Below, one piece after another: positions 7,624 to 17,227 of a stretch of 22,500 nt of DNA (the stretch's first letter is position 1; the number at the start of each line of letters is the position of its first letter). The notes beneath the pieces are model-generated. The model ran no database searches. It saw only the letters and a program-made list of their open reading frames with translations, and was not told the DNA's origin. The DNA is taken from the NCBI GenBank assembly GCA_003427395.1, contig BFEA01000175.1:2273705-2296204 (forward strand), read 5' to 3'. A program made the position numbers and the translations under genes. Source of the DNA: Chara braunii. Its lineage: Eukaryota; Streptophyta; Charophyceae; Charales; Characeae.

Positions 7624-9393
7624 CTAGAAATCAACTGGTAGTCCCAGTATCCTATGAAGTGCTACCCTGCCTCCCTCAGGTATCCTGGGAATGGTCTGCC
7701 CTGTACCGGCCACCAATCTCTTATGACTATCATATTTGGCTTTTCCTTCCTTGATATAAATTGCTAGAATGAAACACTCATCTCTGAGGTGCCCTTCCTG
7801 AGCGCAGAAGAAACATCTCTGTCCAACCATGCTAGGCTTGATTCTCTTTATGTCTGGATGGATTGAAGTCTCAGCCTGATCTTTAGCCACCTTTGGTGAG
7901 TCCAACTGAGATTCCCTTTGCCTTTTACCTTGTCTTGGCAGAGGTATAGCCACACTCTCACTTTTTTCCTTTTCGGGTGCAGGATGCTCTTCTTTCTTCT
8001 CCTCAGTCTGTGCCCCTTTCTCTTCACCCTCTTTTCTTCCCACCATCTCTGTGGCTTCCTTCTCTTTCCCCTGTTGACTCAATCTGGATTTTTCCATTCT
8101 TCTCAATATCTCTTCCCATCTTTTTTCTCACTCTTGTCCCAACTTCTTTCTTTCTGAGATTTCATTGTCCAAGTCCTGCCCTAGCACACTGACCTCAGAA
8201 ACCAGACCATCCACCCTTATTTCCATCTTACCTCTTGTAGCCACTTCATTTTTCAGTTCTCTGCTTTGCACATTCAGGGAGGCCCTTAATTGGCTCATTT
8301 CTTTTTGCAATTCCTCCTTCTCTTTCTTCAATTACCTTACTTCCTTCCTCATTTCTTCCATATCTCTCATCAACTTCTCCACCTGACTATCCTTCTCATC
8401 TTCCTTCTTTCCTATCTCACTTGTCTCTTCCTTGTTCCCAATCGGCCTCTTTCCCTCAGTTCTCTTGACTTTGGGAGCCTTGCCTCCTCCCTGGACCTTC
8501 TTTCCTNCCTCNGCTTCTTCTACTCCTTCCCCTTTTTCACTCACCCTTTCTTGTACCTNTCTNCTTCCACTCTCAATTGCCCTTCTCTTTCCANGTTTCT
8601 TCTTCCTTGGTACNATACTGNCCCCCATGCTTCTTTTCCTCTCCTCTGCTGCCTCCTCCTCTTCCTGTTCATCTCCCTCAGCCTGCTCAGATTCCTTGCT
8701 GCTGCTCTTGGGGGAGATCCTCGCCTTGTTCTTCAACTTCTTCAGAGGTACATTATCCTCTTCTTCATTCTCTTCCTCCTTCCCCTGTGACTCAGTCACC
8801 TCTCTTCCAATCCATAGCTCCTTCTTTTGCAGTCTTTCCTTTCTTGTCTAGTCTTGTCTGGCCTGGGTGTAAGCTATCCACAATTTTATCGTTATCCTTT
8901 TCCATGTTCGACTCCCTTTCACGAATCCTCTTACTTCCTCCTTTTCGCCTTTGTCTGATCTTGTGATCAACTGCTTCCTCTTTTCCTCCTCGCTCCATTC
9001 GCCCCTCTCAGCGGCCAACTGCAAGCTCTCAACAAAGTCTTCCAGATTGGTCTCATCAAACCTTAAATCATCCTCCACATCATCCCTTGGGAATTCCCCC
9101 ATATCTCTCCATAGTCTCACCTTGCATACTCTCCACCTTGTGCAACCTGCCACCACTCCTTCAATCCTCCTTTTGTACATTCCTGCTCCTTTCACGTTCG
9201 CAATCCTTTTCCTGTCACCCCGTTCTCTCCTAAACGCGTACTCCTCAAGGTCTCGCAGGAAAACTCTCAGGCTGTCCCCAACCCTGTAAATGGGCAACTC
9301 TTCTTGGTTCCTTGAAACTCTCAGCTCCCTCCTCTGCCCTCCCTTTCTCAAGGCAAGTCCAGAGGTCCCTGCCATTGCTCCTTTCTGTGCCAT
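7624..9393 (-). pseudogene. Second Gag-like protein with CCHC zinc knuckle, broken by three stops
   Basis: A single reading frame runs from ATG at 9393 to a stop at 7624, about 590 codons, interrupted in frame by TAG (8850-8848), TAA (8334-8332) and TGA (8130-8128). The N-terminal part holds two segments of the kind seen in retrotransposon Gag capsids: VGDSLRVFLRDLEEYAF, and LEDFVESLQLAAERGEWSEE followed by a Lys/Arg-rich helix. The middle is a long, highly charged Glu/Lys region that looks coiled-coil. Near the C-terminus CFFCAQEGHLRDEC (7815-7774) is a perfect CX2CX4HX4C nucleic-acid-binding knuckle. It is unlike the Gag at 14558-16279 in sequence. It lies about 360 bp beyond the end of integrase on the same strand and ends next to repeat copy B. 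It may be the gag of a second, pol-less element or an extra 3' ORF of the upstream element. Seven N bases fall within it. Confidence 0.75.
8507..8621. other. Seven isolated ambiguous bases
   Basis: Single N characters occur at 8507, 8512, 8559, 8563, 8594, 8614 and 8621 in the charged central part of the Gag-like pseudogene. They suggest read disagreement in a multi-copy or polymorphic sequence. Confidence 0.9.
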
Positions 9394-9750
9394 GGCCTTT
9401 TTTTTCCAAGGGTCACGCCTGCATACAGAGAAGAAGCAATTGGCAAGGGACGAGGGTCAGATTATCATCAAGGCAACATTCCTAGTTAAACACAAGTTGA
9501 CAATGCCCCCCTTTATTAGGTACTTACATACACGTCCACATACACGTATATATATATACATATATAAATACATGAGCGTATATACACACACATATCCCCA
9601 CTTATACCCCTCTGTATCCATTTATGTACACATACATATATATATATATGCATGTATATATCCATATATGTATGAGCACAATCTTGGACAATTGGGTACA
9701 TACCTGTATAGGAACTGATTCACCTATGCATGCCTAAATACCTTTCCAAT
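9394..9750. other. Spacer between integrase and second Gag-like ORF, with AT-rich microsatellite
   Basis: About 9528-9665 is AT- and CA-rich simple sequence (TATATATACATATA and similar). No LTR edge, primer-binding site or polypurine tract is recognisable, so I cannot tell whether a second element starts here. Frames across it encode Tyr/Ile/His repeats and are not genes. Confidence 0.6.
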
Positions 9751-10395
9751 TTATCCAAGCTTTCGTATCGTAACTGAGCTTACCTCTTCTCTGACTCGGA
9801 ATTTCTTCAGTCTAGATCCTGAGACTCAGTCCTTCCTTGGAGTCCCATCCATCTCTTCTAGCTCATATGCCCCATGAAGTCCCTGTCTCCTGACTTTGAA
9901 TGGTCCTAGCCACCGTTTGTCCAATTTCCGCGACCACTGCATTTCCAGAGAGAAATCGTAGAGTAGTACTGTCTCGCCAATTTGTAGAGGTTCGAGTCTT
10001 ACTCTAGGTTGCTTGTCCCATCTTTCCTTATCCTTTCCTCTGTTGTCTGCAATGTTCATGGCCGCTTCCTGCACCCTTTCTTCAATGACGCTGATCTGTC
10101 TTGCCCTTAGATCTAGCAACTCCTCCAAAGTCAAGTTGTCCTCCAGGTCCTGTCTGCGCCAAGTTTTCAGGAAGCTTTCGATAGAAAATGTGGCGTGACG
10201 CCCATACCAAAGTGTCGCAGGTGCATACCCAGTCGTTCTTTTTGCAGTGATGTTTTCTACAAAGAACACTGTTCTTAGGAACTTTGGCCAGAGATTCGGC
10301 TTCCCACTGGTCCATTTGGCCAGTAAGTTAGTAATTGTGCTATGGCCTCTCTCAACCGGTGCATTCGTCTGTAGATGAGCCCGAGTCGTATAATT
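9751..10395 (-). pseudogene. Integrase, C-terminal half (catalytic Glu and GPY/F module)
   Basis: This frame continues the integrase after a one-base frame change near 10390. It starts in the core with NAPVERGHS, whose Glu (10353-10351) is the third residue of the D,D-35-E triad; it lies about 35 codons from the second Asp. A helical region with the run TTGYAPATLWYGR, typical of the end of the core, follows. Then comes a basic stretch and the C-terminal module with WLGPFKV and GAYELEE, which fits the GPY/F domain of Ty3/Gypsy integrases. TGA at 9828-9826 interrupts it, and the frame resumes as VSGSRLKKFRVREE to TAA at 9753. No chromodomain is visible. Confidence 0.85.
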
Positions 10396-11249
10396 ACCAT
10401 TGACCCTAGTTCCTTCAGCAATTGTTTCACTTCCCCACAGGTGAACTCAGACCCCCTGTCCATTGTAAACTCCGATATGAAAGGATATCTCAGATAATAT
10501 TCTCTAATACAATCTGTCAGCGTTGTTCCGGTCTTGTTCCTGATCGCTCTGCCATCCACGAATCCTGTAAGGTTGTCCCTTGCGTCGAATATATAGTTAT
10601 ATCCTCCGAGACCTCGTGGCATAGCAAGTAGGTCCAGATGAACAACCGCCCCTACTTCCTTGATATATCTAGGATGCAGAGGTTCCTTGTACCTGATAGG
10701 CGATCGAATTTGACAGGGTACACACGATTCACAGTATTTTCGCGTCATCTCAAACATCCCTTCCCAGTAGTAGAGCTTCATCGCCTTCTTGTGAGTAGCT
10801 GCGAAACTCCGATGTCCTCCGACTATCCCATCATGCAAAGCGGCTACTATGACAACCTGACGATTTCTCCCACATACAACTCATCGCGGCGGCCCCCTCT
10901 TGTCCCTGATGAACAAGTGGCCACCTCTTACCACATAATGGTCTCTCATTCTGAGAGTCTTCTCACTCACTTCTCTCTCTCTTTTATCTCCTTAGAGGAG
11001 CAACCCCATTTCCAGGTAAAATCCGTCGTACTCTTCCTCCCTGAATTCTTATGAAATCTCCTCTTGTTGGAATTCTCCTTCCTTCTCTTCATCAAATTCA
11101 TAATCATCACCAATAATTATTTCATCAGCCTTCACTATTCTCTCATCATTCGCTTGAACCTGTAATAGTGAATTGGTCAGGTAGTACATTCTCCCCATCA
11201 TGTAAGTATCAGGGAAGGTTCTCTCATAAATTCGGGAGGCGGATGCCAC
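10275..11249 (-). pseudogene. Integrase, N-terminal half (HHCC finger and core)
   Basis: The frame is the same from 11249 to about 10390, with stops TAA at 11050, another TAA and a TGA before 10838. The first part, rich in Asp and Glu, is linker. LHDGIVGGH followed by CESC about 30 residues on is the HHCC zinc finger. HLDLLAMPRG gives the first catalytic Asp (near 10634) and MDRGSEF the second (10460-10458), where the usual residue before Asp-Arg-Gly is Thr. Beyond about 10390 this frame runs into nonsense while the true integrase continues in the neighbouring frame. Its role would be insertion of the cDNA into the host genome. Confidence 0.87.
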
Positions 11250-11750
11250 ATCGGATTTCCTCTCCTCATTTCCTTACTTTCGACAAACATGAACCAGCAG
11301 TTCACGTGAGTTCGCATGTCTTCCCCTTCGTCCAAAAACCCGTCTACTGGCGGCGTTGCTTCATTGGATTCTTCCTGATTTCCCCACTCAATTCTGCTCA
11401 TGTCGTCCGCCCTGTTCTTGTTCCCAGGGACCCGCTCCAACTGGAAGTCGAACATCCAGATATAGGTGAGCCATCTGACTATGGTCGGATCTGAGGGCGA
11501 GAAATTCTTGAATGAGCACACAAGTGCCGTAGGATCGATCCTAAGTACAAACCTCCTCCCAAAGAGGTAATGCCTAAAGATGCTTAGGCAGTGCAGGACC
11601 GCTAAAACTTCCTTTTTAAACTGCGAGTAGTTCCTCTCTGCCGAGTTCAGTGTCCTGCTTTCAAACCTCAGCGGCCTCTCCTTCCCTTCACTGTCTTCCT
11701 GAATCAAGATGTCTCCCAGGGCGGTTGGTCCAGCGTCAGCTTCCACTATG
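11198..11750 (-). pseudogene. RNase H domain of pol
   Basis: The frame opens at a GTG within VEADAGPTALG; there is no true start because it is internal to pol and reached by a frame change from the RT C-terminus. Visible RNase H landmarks are EADAG (first Asp), KEVLAVLHCL (Glu), LRIDPTAL (Asp) and NRADDMSR (last Asp). LTYIWMFDFQLERVPGNKN is typical of Ty3/Gypsy RNase H just before the final motif. The domain would degrade the RNA of the RNA/DNA hybrid. After it, PPVDGFLDEGED starts the linker; the frame is lost near 11230, where the adjacent frame takes over. Confidence 0.9.
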
Positions 11751-12164
11751 AAGGTGTTTCCATAGTTGCATCAAAGTCTGGTACCCCTAGTACCAGACCT
11801 CCCTCTCTAAACTCCTTTTTCAATTCTTCCACCACTTCCTCTTGATGGTTTCCCCATTCCTATTCTTGATCCTTCCGGACTAGCTTCCTTAGATGCTCTG
11901 TTTTGCTAGCAAACCTTTCTATGAACCTTCTCCAGAACCCACAGGTACCAAGGAAACTTCAGACTTCACCCACATTTCTGAATGGAGTGGGTCATTCCAG
12001 GATTTTATTGGTTTTTTTCTTATCAGGGCGCCGACCATGCTCGTTGCAAAAATGTATCCTAGAATGGTTACCTCCTTTACGCAACGTCTCGACTTCACTC
12101 CACAAGCAGTGAGGTTGTATTCTTCTAGTAAAGATAGGACTTCTCTTAATCCCTAAACATGTTC
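11750..12164 (-). pseudogene. Reverse transcriptase thumb/connection remnant
   Basis: Beyond the TGA at 12167 the RT frame continues with a second stop (TAG at 12155), then LLEEYNLTACGVKSRRC and TILGYIF. It shifts by one base at a run of T and reads CNEHGRRPD, SFLGTCGFWRRFI and KTEHLRKLVRKD in the next frame, with further TGA and TAG stops. SFLGxCxFxRRFI is the conserved segment just after the palm in Ty3/Gypsy RTs. The frame changes again near 11750 into RNase H. There is no usable open frame here, only a decayed coding stretch. Confidence 0.85.
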
Positions 12165-13055
12165 TCATACAAACTTTCTCACCCCTGGAGCCACTTCTGA
12201 CTCATCCTTCTCAATCGGGCCCTTAACTGCAAGATCATCTATGTATGGCTCGGTGATCTGAGGGCTGATTGGCTGCATAACCCTGATCATGCTTCTTTGC
12301 ACCATGGCCACTGCATTGGTCCATCCTTGTGGTGCAACGTTCATATGGACCAATCCCCTCGGCGTGTGCATCACCGTGATGGGACGGTCTGCCGGATAGA
12401 CTGGGAACTGATCGTATCCGGAGTAGAGATTGATGAGGGACACAATCGACCTACCTGCACAAACTTCTGATAGCTGGTCAGCATTGGGCAGACCTCCTGC
12501 ATCCCTTACAGTTACCGCGTTCAGTCGTTGGAGGTCTTGCACCCATCTGAGAACTCCATTCGGTTTTACAAAACAGAACCAGGGAGAGGCATATGGTCCA
12601 TTGGAGTACCCTGCCACATCCGTGCGGATCTTCCCATCTAGGTACTCTACTACCCTTCTGCGATCCTCAGGGTTGGGATACTTAGCCCCTCGGACATTCC
12701 ATGGCTCATGAGGTACAGTATGAATGCGGATCATTTCTATCTTGTCCACATCCAGCCTCCCACGTTGATCATCGTTGAAGGCATATGCCCCATGTTTTTC
12801 ATGTATCAGTTATTTTACCAAGTTCTCCTCTTGCCTTGTCAGGAAGCCAGGTTCCCCTATTATCAGTTCTTTCTCAGTCTCATCGTCGATACGACAAGGC
12901 CCGTTCTGAATGTCTTCCCTCATTCGCTGTATCAGTTCTCTTTCTTGATCATAATACACCCCTTCTTCTTGATTTACTAGAACTGGTACAGGGTGACTCT
13001 TCTTATCTACCGTCTTGTACCTCCTTTTGGAGCCCTGCTTGAGCCCACCCCTAAA
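12165..13055 (-). pseudogene. Reverse transcriptase palm and fingers
   Basis: The pol frame follows the -1 frame after the slippery site at 13058-13052. It passes through an in-frame TAA at 12812-12810, then reads IRIHTVPHEPWNVRG, SPWFCFVKPNGVLRWVQDLQ, YSGYDQF (motif A region), PRGLVHMNVAPQGWTNAV (motif B region) and PYIDDLAVKGP (motif C, YIDD at 12245-12234). The canonical catalytic Asp of motif A is Asn here (SLINLYSGYDQ, codon AAT), so polymerase activity would be lost even if the frame were intact. It ends at TGA 12167-12165, which replaces a likely Trp. The YIDD form recalls basidiomycete and Chara elements. Confidence 0.92.
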
Positions 13056-14557
13056 AAATGCTGGCCGGCAGCTTGAGCATTTGGCGCATACGGCACTATC
13101 ATCTGAGAAGAAGGAGGCGGTCTGTAAACGAGATCGACTCTTCCCCCTTCTGGATCCTCTTGGATCCTTTCTGCGAGTGCCCTGACTGCGTCCGGATCAA
13201 CCATCCTATAAGCCGATACCAGTTCCATCGCGTCACTGATATTTGTTAGACTTAATACAAGTCCCTTGGCTTCTTCATCATCTGATTCCTTTTCTTCTTC
13301 TTCCCATTCCAATTCTCTCCTCCTACTCTCAGATTCCTCGAACGTGTAGGATCCTGCATTGAGCCTGTTCTTCGAGCTGTGCGGGCCGGTATTCCTACAG
13401 GTGATCACCTCAAAATTCCCACAGGCGGGATCGCACAAGATGACGAACATAGTGCTGTCATGCTTGTTCATAATGAGTGATTCAGATCTGCACAGGAATG
13501 ACCTTCCCAGCAATATTGGAAGGTCCAAGCTGGGCATGACGTAGAAGCACGTACGTACCTTGACTCTTCCTATTTCTATGACCACATTTGACGCGACACC
13601 AATGTATCCGGTCTTGCCGCTGGCTCCGTTAAGGAACCCGCAATCATTCTCATCCACCCCCAACCCTAATTTTACCGCGGTTTCTCCATTTACAATATTG
13701 ATTTCTGCCCCGGTATCAATCATCCCATGACACATTTTTCCCTTTATCATAACATCAATGAACCCTGTGCCTACGAATTTCCAGTCCATTTTACTCCCTG
13801 CCACACTCCAGTTTGCCTCTTTGGGAATCAAATCTCCCATCCGGACCGAGGCTACTCTCCGGCGTGATAACCTAGCCTTCACCATCTCTCTTAACTTAGG
13901 AGCTGAAGCGAGGATTTCTTTTAGGTTTAATAGTTCATTGTGCCCCTCCAGCAGTTTATTCACCAGGCCTTTCAGATCCACCCCTTCTTCGATCGAGGTT
14001 TGGTACTTTATTTTCTTGCTTGGTCTCGTATCCCCTTTTGATCTTCCTTCCTTAGCTTCGCGTTTCCTTCTCTTAGCCCTTATCTTCGCCTGCCTTTCTT
14101 CTTCCTCCCTGATCCTCTCATCCTCATCCTCATCACCCTCTACCGTGATAGGTGGTTCTTCTTCTGCTGGCTGGGAAGCCTGGGCTTGTTCCTTTTGAGG
14201 ATTCCCTCCTGCGGGTCTTCTTGTAGCGAACGAAATTGTTCCTCTTACGCTTCTTTGACCCCCACTGTTCTTTGCGGCCATGTTGGCCCTTAACATTCTT
14301 GGGTTGGGCTCATTTGGCCCATCTCTCGAACCTCCACGCCCCATGGTAAATACTTTCAGGCACCCAGCCCCTTCTTTCCCCGCTTCTTCACATATCCCTT
14401 GAAGCCTCAAATGCAGCCTTTGCATTTTATTCATCAGATCCTTCATCCTATCAAACGTGTCCTTGGCGGTAATCCTAACGTCATACTCTTCTGCTTTTTC
14501 TTCCACAAGGGGTACGTCTTCCTTGCTTCCTTCGGTCCCCATCCGGCTCAATTTTTC
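13007..14557 (-). pseudogene. Retropepsin-type aspartic protease with long charged N-terminal region
   Basis: This is a 514-codon open stretch in the same frame as gag, separated from it only by TAA at 14560-14558; its first codon is TTG, so it has no start of its own. The N-terminal half is basic and acidic (EEEERQAKIRAKRRKREAKE) and probably helical, likely the end of Gag or a spacer. The protease follows: MIDTGAEINIVNG with the catalytic DTG at 13717-13709 (about residue 279), then a hydrophobic strand, and ILLGRSFL as the second conserved block. It would process Gag-Pol as a homodimer. The frame ends at TAG 13009-13007, 43 nt after a -1 slippery heptamer. Confidence 0.88.
13052..13058 (-). 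promoter_or_regulatory. Candidate -1 ribosomal frameshift site (U UUU UUA)
   Basis: The minus strand reads TTTTTTA with zero-frame codons TTT TTA, which is the X XXY YYZ phase needed for -1 slippage. Gag and protease are in the zero frame, RT is in the -1 frame, and no stop lies in the -1 frame between the heptamer and RT sequence until 12812. The zero-frame TAG follows at 13009. A small stem CTCC/GGAG with an AAAA loop lies about 19 nt downstream, weaker than the usual stimulator. Confidence 0.6.
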
Positions 14558-16279
14558 TTATAGTTCAGTTACCTCTTCCACCCGTACGACTGGTCCTTCC
14601 CTTTCTTGCCACATTCTGAACATTCTCGGCGCGTTGGGACCTAGCGCGGCTGTGCGAAGGGCCTCTTCTCTAGTGTCTCCCGGAATCTCAGGATCGATCG
14701 GCCTTCCTGTTATGTCAAACACCTCGCCATCTATGTTTGATGTTATGAGTCCATCGCGCTCGTCAAGTTTCCTGACGTGGCATCGCTTTAATGTGTGCCC
14801 TTTGATTCCACAGTGAGTACAAATGCATTCGTTGTAGTCTATCCATCCTCTGCCAAAACCCTGTCCGTTCCATGACCCATTTCCTCTACCAAACCCCCTT
14901 CCATAGCCTTGGTCGTAACCACGACCATACCCCTGCTGGTATTCTCGCCCTACCGGATTCGCACCCCCTTGGAACTGTCCCCAGTTTCTACCTTGATACC
15001 CACTTCCTCTATTTTCTGCTCCTCGTTCCCCTGGTCCCTGATTCCTACCAGCATTCCTACCTCTTCCACGCCCTTGCCCTTGTCCTTGCCCTTGGGACCT
15101 GTTCTGGTTTTGGCCACCCTGGCGACTCGATCCTGGTTGGTTTTGCCATGTTAGTTGACGTTGTCCCGTGTTTTGGTCTCCTCCCAAATTCTGATTCTGG
15201 GGTAACATGGGATATGGACCCTGCAAAGGCCATGGCCCTACCGGGAAGTACCCAGGCCATGTTCCCATAGGCAGACCCACGGACCATTGACCATATTGCG
15301 CTGTGCTTGTTGATGGCTCATGTCCATACTGGACTATCGCCTGTTGAGTAACTTATCCTTTTCTTGAGTCTTGTCCTCCGATAGCGATATTTTTAGCTTT
15401 CCTCTGATTCTTGGTCAGTTTGCCCGTTTCTTCGGGTTCCCCTTCTTCAGCCTCTTCCTCTCCATCTTCCTCTTCCTTCCTCCTCTTTTTTGACGGTTGT
15501 GTCACTGTTAACACTTTCGACGGGGCCACTCTTTCGCTAAACTCTTTTATCTCATTTGCCATATTGCTCAACATTCCTCCAAGTATACTATCCGTTCCTT
15601 GGAGCGTCCCTACTGCCTTTCTCTTCTTTCGTTCGATCTTGATTTGGTGATGGAATACTTCGTCCATGTCTCCTGCCGCGATGTTTCTTTTGATGGTATC
15701 CCAGGTTGTCTTTCTCCCAACGGCTCCTCCTCGAGTTAGTTTCATTGCCTCATACCCAGAGAATTTCCCTAGGAAAATAACGCACTGCATCTCTTCAGAC
15801 AGCCCCGGGACCCTCTCGGCTGTCTTTTCGAATGTATTGGCGAATGCCCGGATCGTGGTGAAGTCATCTCTGTTCATGTTATAAAGATGGTCGATTGTGA
15901 GCAGGCGATCTCCTAGCTTAAATGTCTTCTGCATGCCCCACTTAAACTCAACCCAATCATTGCTGGACTTTTTCACTACCTCTTCCACGTCAGAGGTGCA
16001 TTCCCACCATACATATTCGAACAATTGGGCAAACTTCTCGGCTGGGGTCAGTTGGTTGAATATCTGCTCGAGTAGTTCCAACCAATGCGTCACCCTATCC
16101 CCTTTGAATGGGAAGATGTCTATCCTTGGTAGGTTAGACCTCTTTATCGTCCTCTTCTCTAGTAACTTGGCGATTTCCGCCGCGGTGATTGGCGGATCTC
16201 CATTGGCGCTGGCTTCGCCCATCTCTTTCCCCTTTTCTTTCTTGGTTCGTGCTAGACCGTAGACCCTATTAAGACACAT
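14558..16279 (-). pseudogene. Gag polyprotein (capsid and CCHC nucleocapsid), one in-frame stop
   Basis: One frame of about 574 codons runs from ATG at 16279 (or the internal ATG at 16222, residue 20, which directly precedes the conserved part) to TAA at 14560. It is interrupted by TAA at 15355-15353. Residues 45-200 fit a retrotransposon Gag capsid: RIDIFPFKGDRVTHWLELLE, then WVEFKWGMQKTFKLG and FANTFEKTAERVPGL. A Lys/Arg then Glu-rich segment follows at about 265-285. After the stop the frame goes on through a Gln/Asn/Gly/Arg-rich nucleocapsid with RGRGR and GYGRGYDQGYGRGFGRG runs. It reaches a perfect CX2CX4HX4C knuckle, CTHCGIKGHTLKRC (14821-14780). Gag would package the element RNA. Confidence 0.9.
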
Positions 16280-16360
16280 AAAACGACCATTGATCCACCC
16301 TTTTTGTCACTATTTTGACGTAACTCTTTACGCTATATGACTTTTCATACCTTTTTTCTC

Positions 16361-17207
16361 TCATCCGAGTATCTCTTCTAGGGGCACCCAGTCCCCATGC
16401 CAAAAGCTTCTAACCATACCAAATAAAGAAGAGATCTCATCTATAAATTCTTCGATACATGCCTCCCGGCAAAGATTGCGTCAGTAGGTCGAGAGATCTT
16501 CCAAACGGTAGATGCGTAGATACGTGTTTACCACGCATAGTATGTTATAAAAATCCCTATTCTTTAGTTTCGGTCCCATCTCTAAGTATAGACGGTAAAC
16601 AACTTCCGAAGCCTCGAATTCGAAGCCTATCTCTAAAACAGATCGGGCTGCGAGTACTGCCCGTTCTACATTCTCAATCCCCCAAAATGCTTCATCAATT
16701 ATGAAGGTCGGAAGCGTGGTTTTAATATACCTTGTTGGATATACGAACTCAGCGGCCCACTTTGCTTTGATTGATTTCATAACTTCCCCTTCTTCTCCCC
16801 AATACATTCTCCTTGAAAATGCGTCAAGGGTCATTCCGGCTATCAACACGTATCTAGAGACGGGGCGGCTTTCTCCTATCGCAAGGTCGATCGCATGTGC
16901 CCTCCAGAGAAGGGCTGGTAGATAAAGGGTCACTTTCACTATTGCCTGCCTTTCCCTTGTGGTCCATCCAGTTTCTATCCAAAGGAGGGCTTCTTTTCCT
17001 ATTGGTATCCCGCACCATGACTCCATTTCCTCATCCAAATCTATTGTCCTCTTCAACAGTGTCATTTTAACCCCTCCTTCCTTTGGCTCAGGCAGGTCGA
17101 TCAGGAAGCTCCGGTCAGCGAACCACATTAAAGGAGCCATCCTGGTATACCTGTTACAACAGCCAAAAAAATGACCTTTCTCTTTTTAGTAACTGCTCAA
17201 TTTCCCC
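16361..17207 (-). pseudogene. Unknown protein family, tandem copy 2
   Basis: The clear open part is 219 codons from ATG at 17140 to TGA at 16483. The frame stays open and protein-like after that TGA for about 40 codons (EEFIDEISSLFGMVRSFW) to TGA at 16361. A possible N-terminus in another frame (MRDLLRNGEIEQLLKRERS) lies just upstream, ending at TAA near 17160. I do not recognise the family. It is aromatic-rich and probably helical, with no signal peptide or clear membrane segment. It is clearly homologous to copy 1: LPTFIIDEAFWGIENVERAV here against LPMFIVDATFGGRTRVERAA there, and YRLYLEMG against YYIYLEIG. It sits about 80 bp 5' of gag on the same strand, so it may be an extra 5' ORF of the retrotransposon or a captured host gene. 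Confidence 0.6.
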
Positions 17208-17227
17208 ATTTCTTAACAAATCTCTCA

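Larger units (their letters stand above)
9751..16279 (-). mobile_element. Degenerate Ty3/Gypsy-type retrotransposon, internal coding region
   Basis: The order gag, protease, reverse transcriptase, RNase H, integrase on one strand is diagnostic of Ty3/Gypsy (Metaviridae-type) LTR retrotransposons. Ty1/Copia elements place integrase before RT. Every domain is recognisable, but the pol frame changes repeatedly and many in-frame stops are present, so the copy cannot make a polyprotein. I looked for long direct repeats flanking it (LTRs) and for a tRNA-complementary primer site and found none I could defend. The element may extend right to include the paired unknown ORFs (16361-17932) and left to include the second Gag-like ORF. 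Confidence 0.9.

Noticed and set aside
8290-8966. Several plus-strand frames of 130-166 codons rich in Leu, Ser, Phe and Pro
   Set aside because: They are the reverse-complement reading of the Glu/Lys-rich coiled-coil of the minus-strand Gag-like pseudogene.
9516-9718. Tyr/Ile/His-repeat frames
   Set aside because: Encoded by the AT/CA microsatellite.
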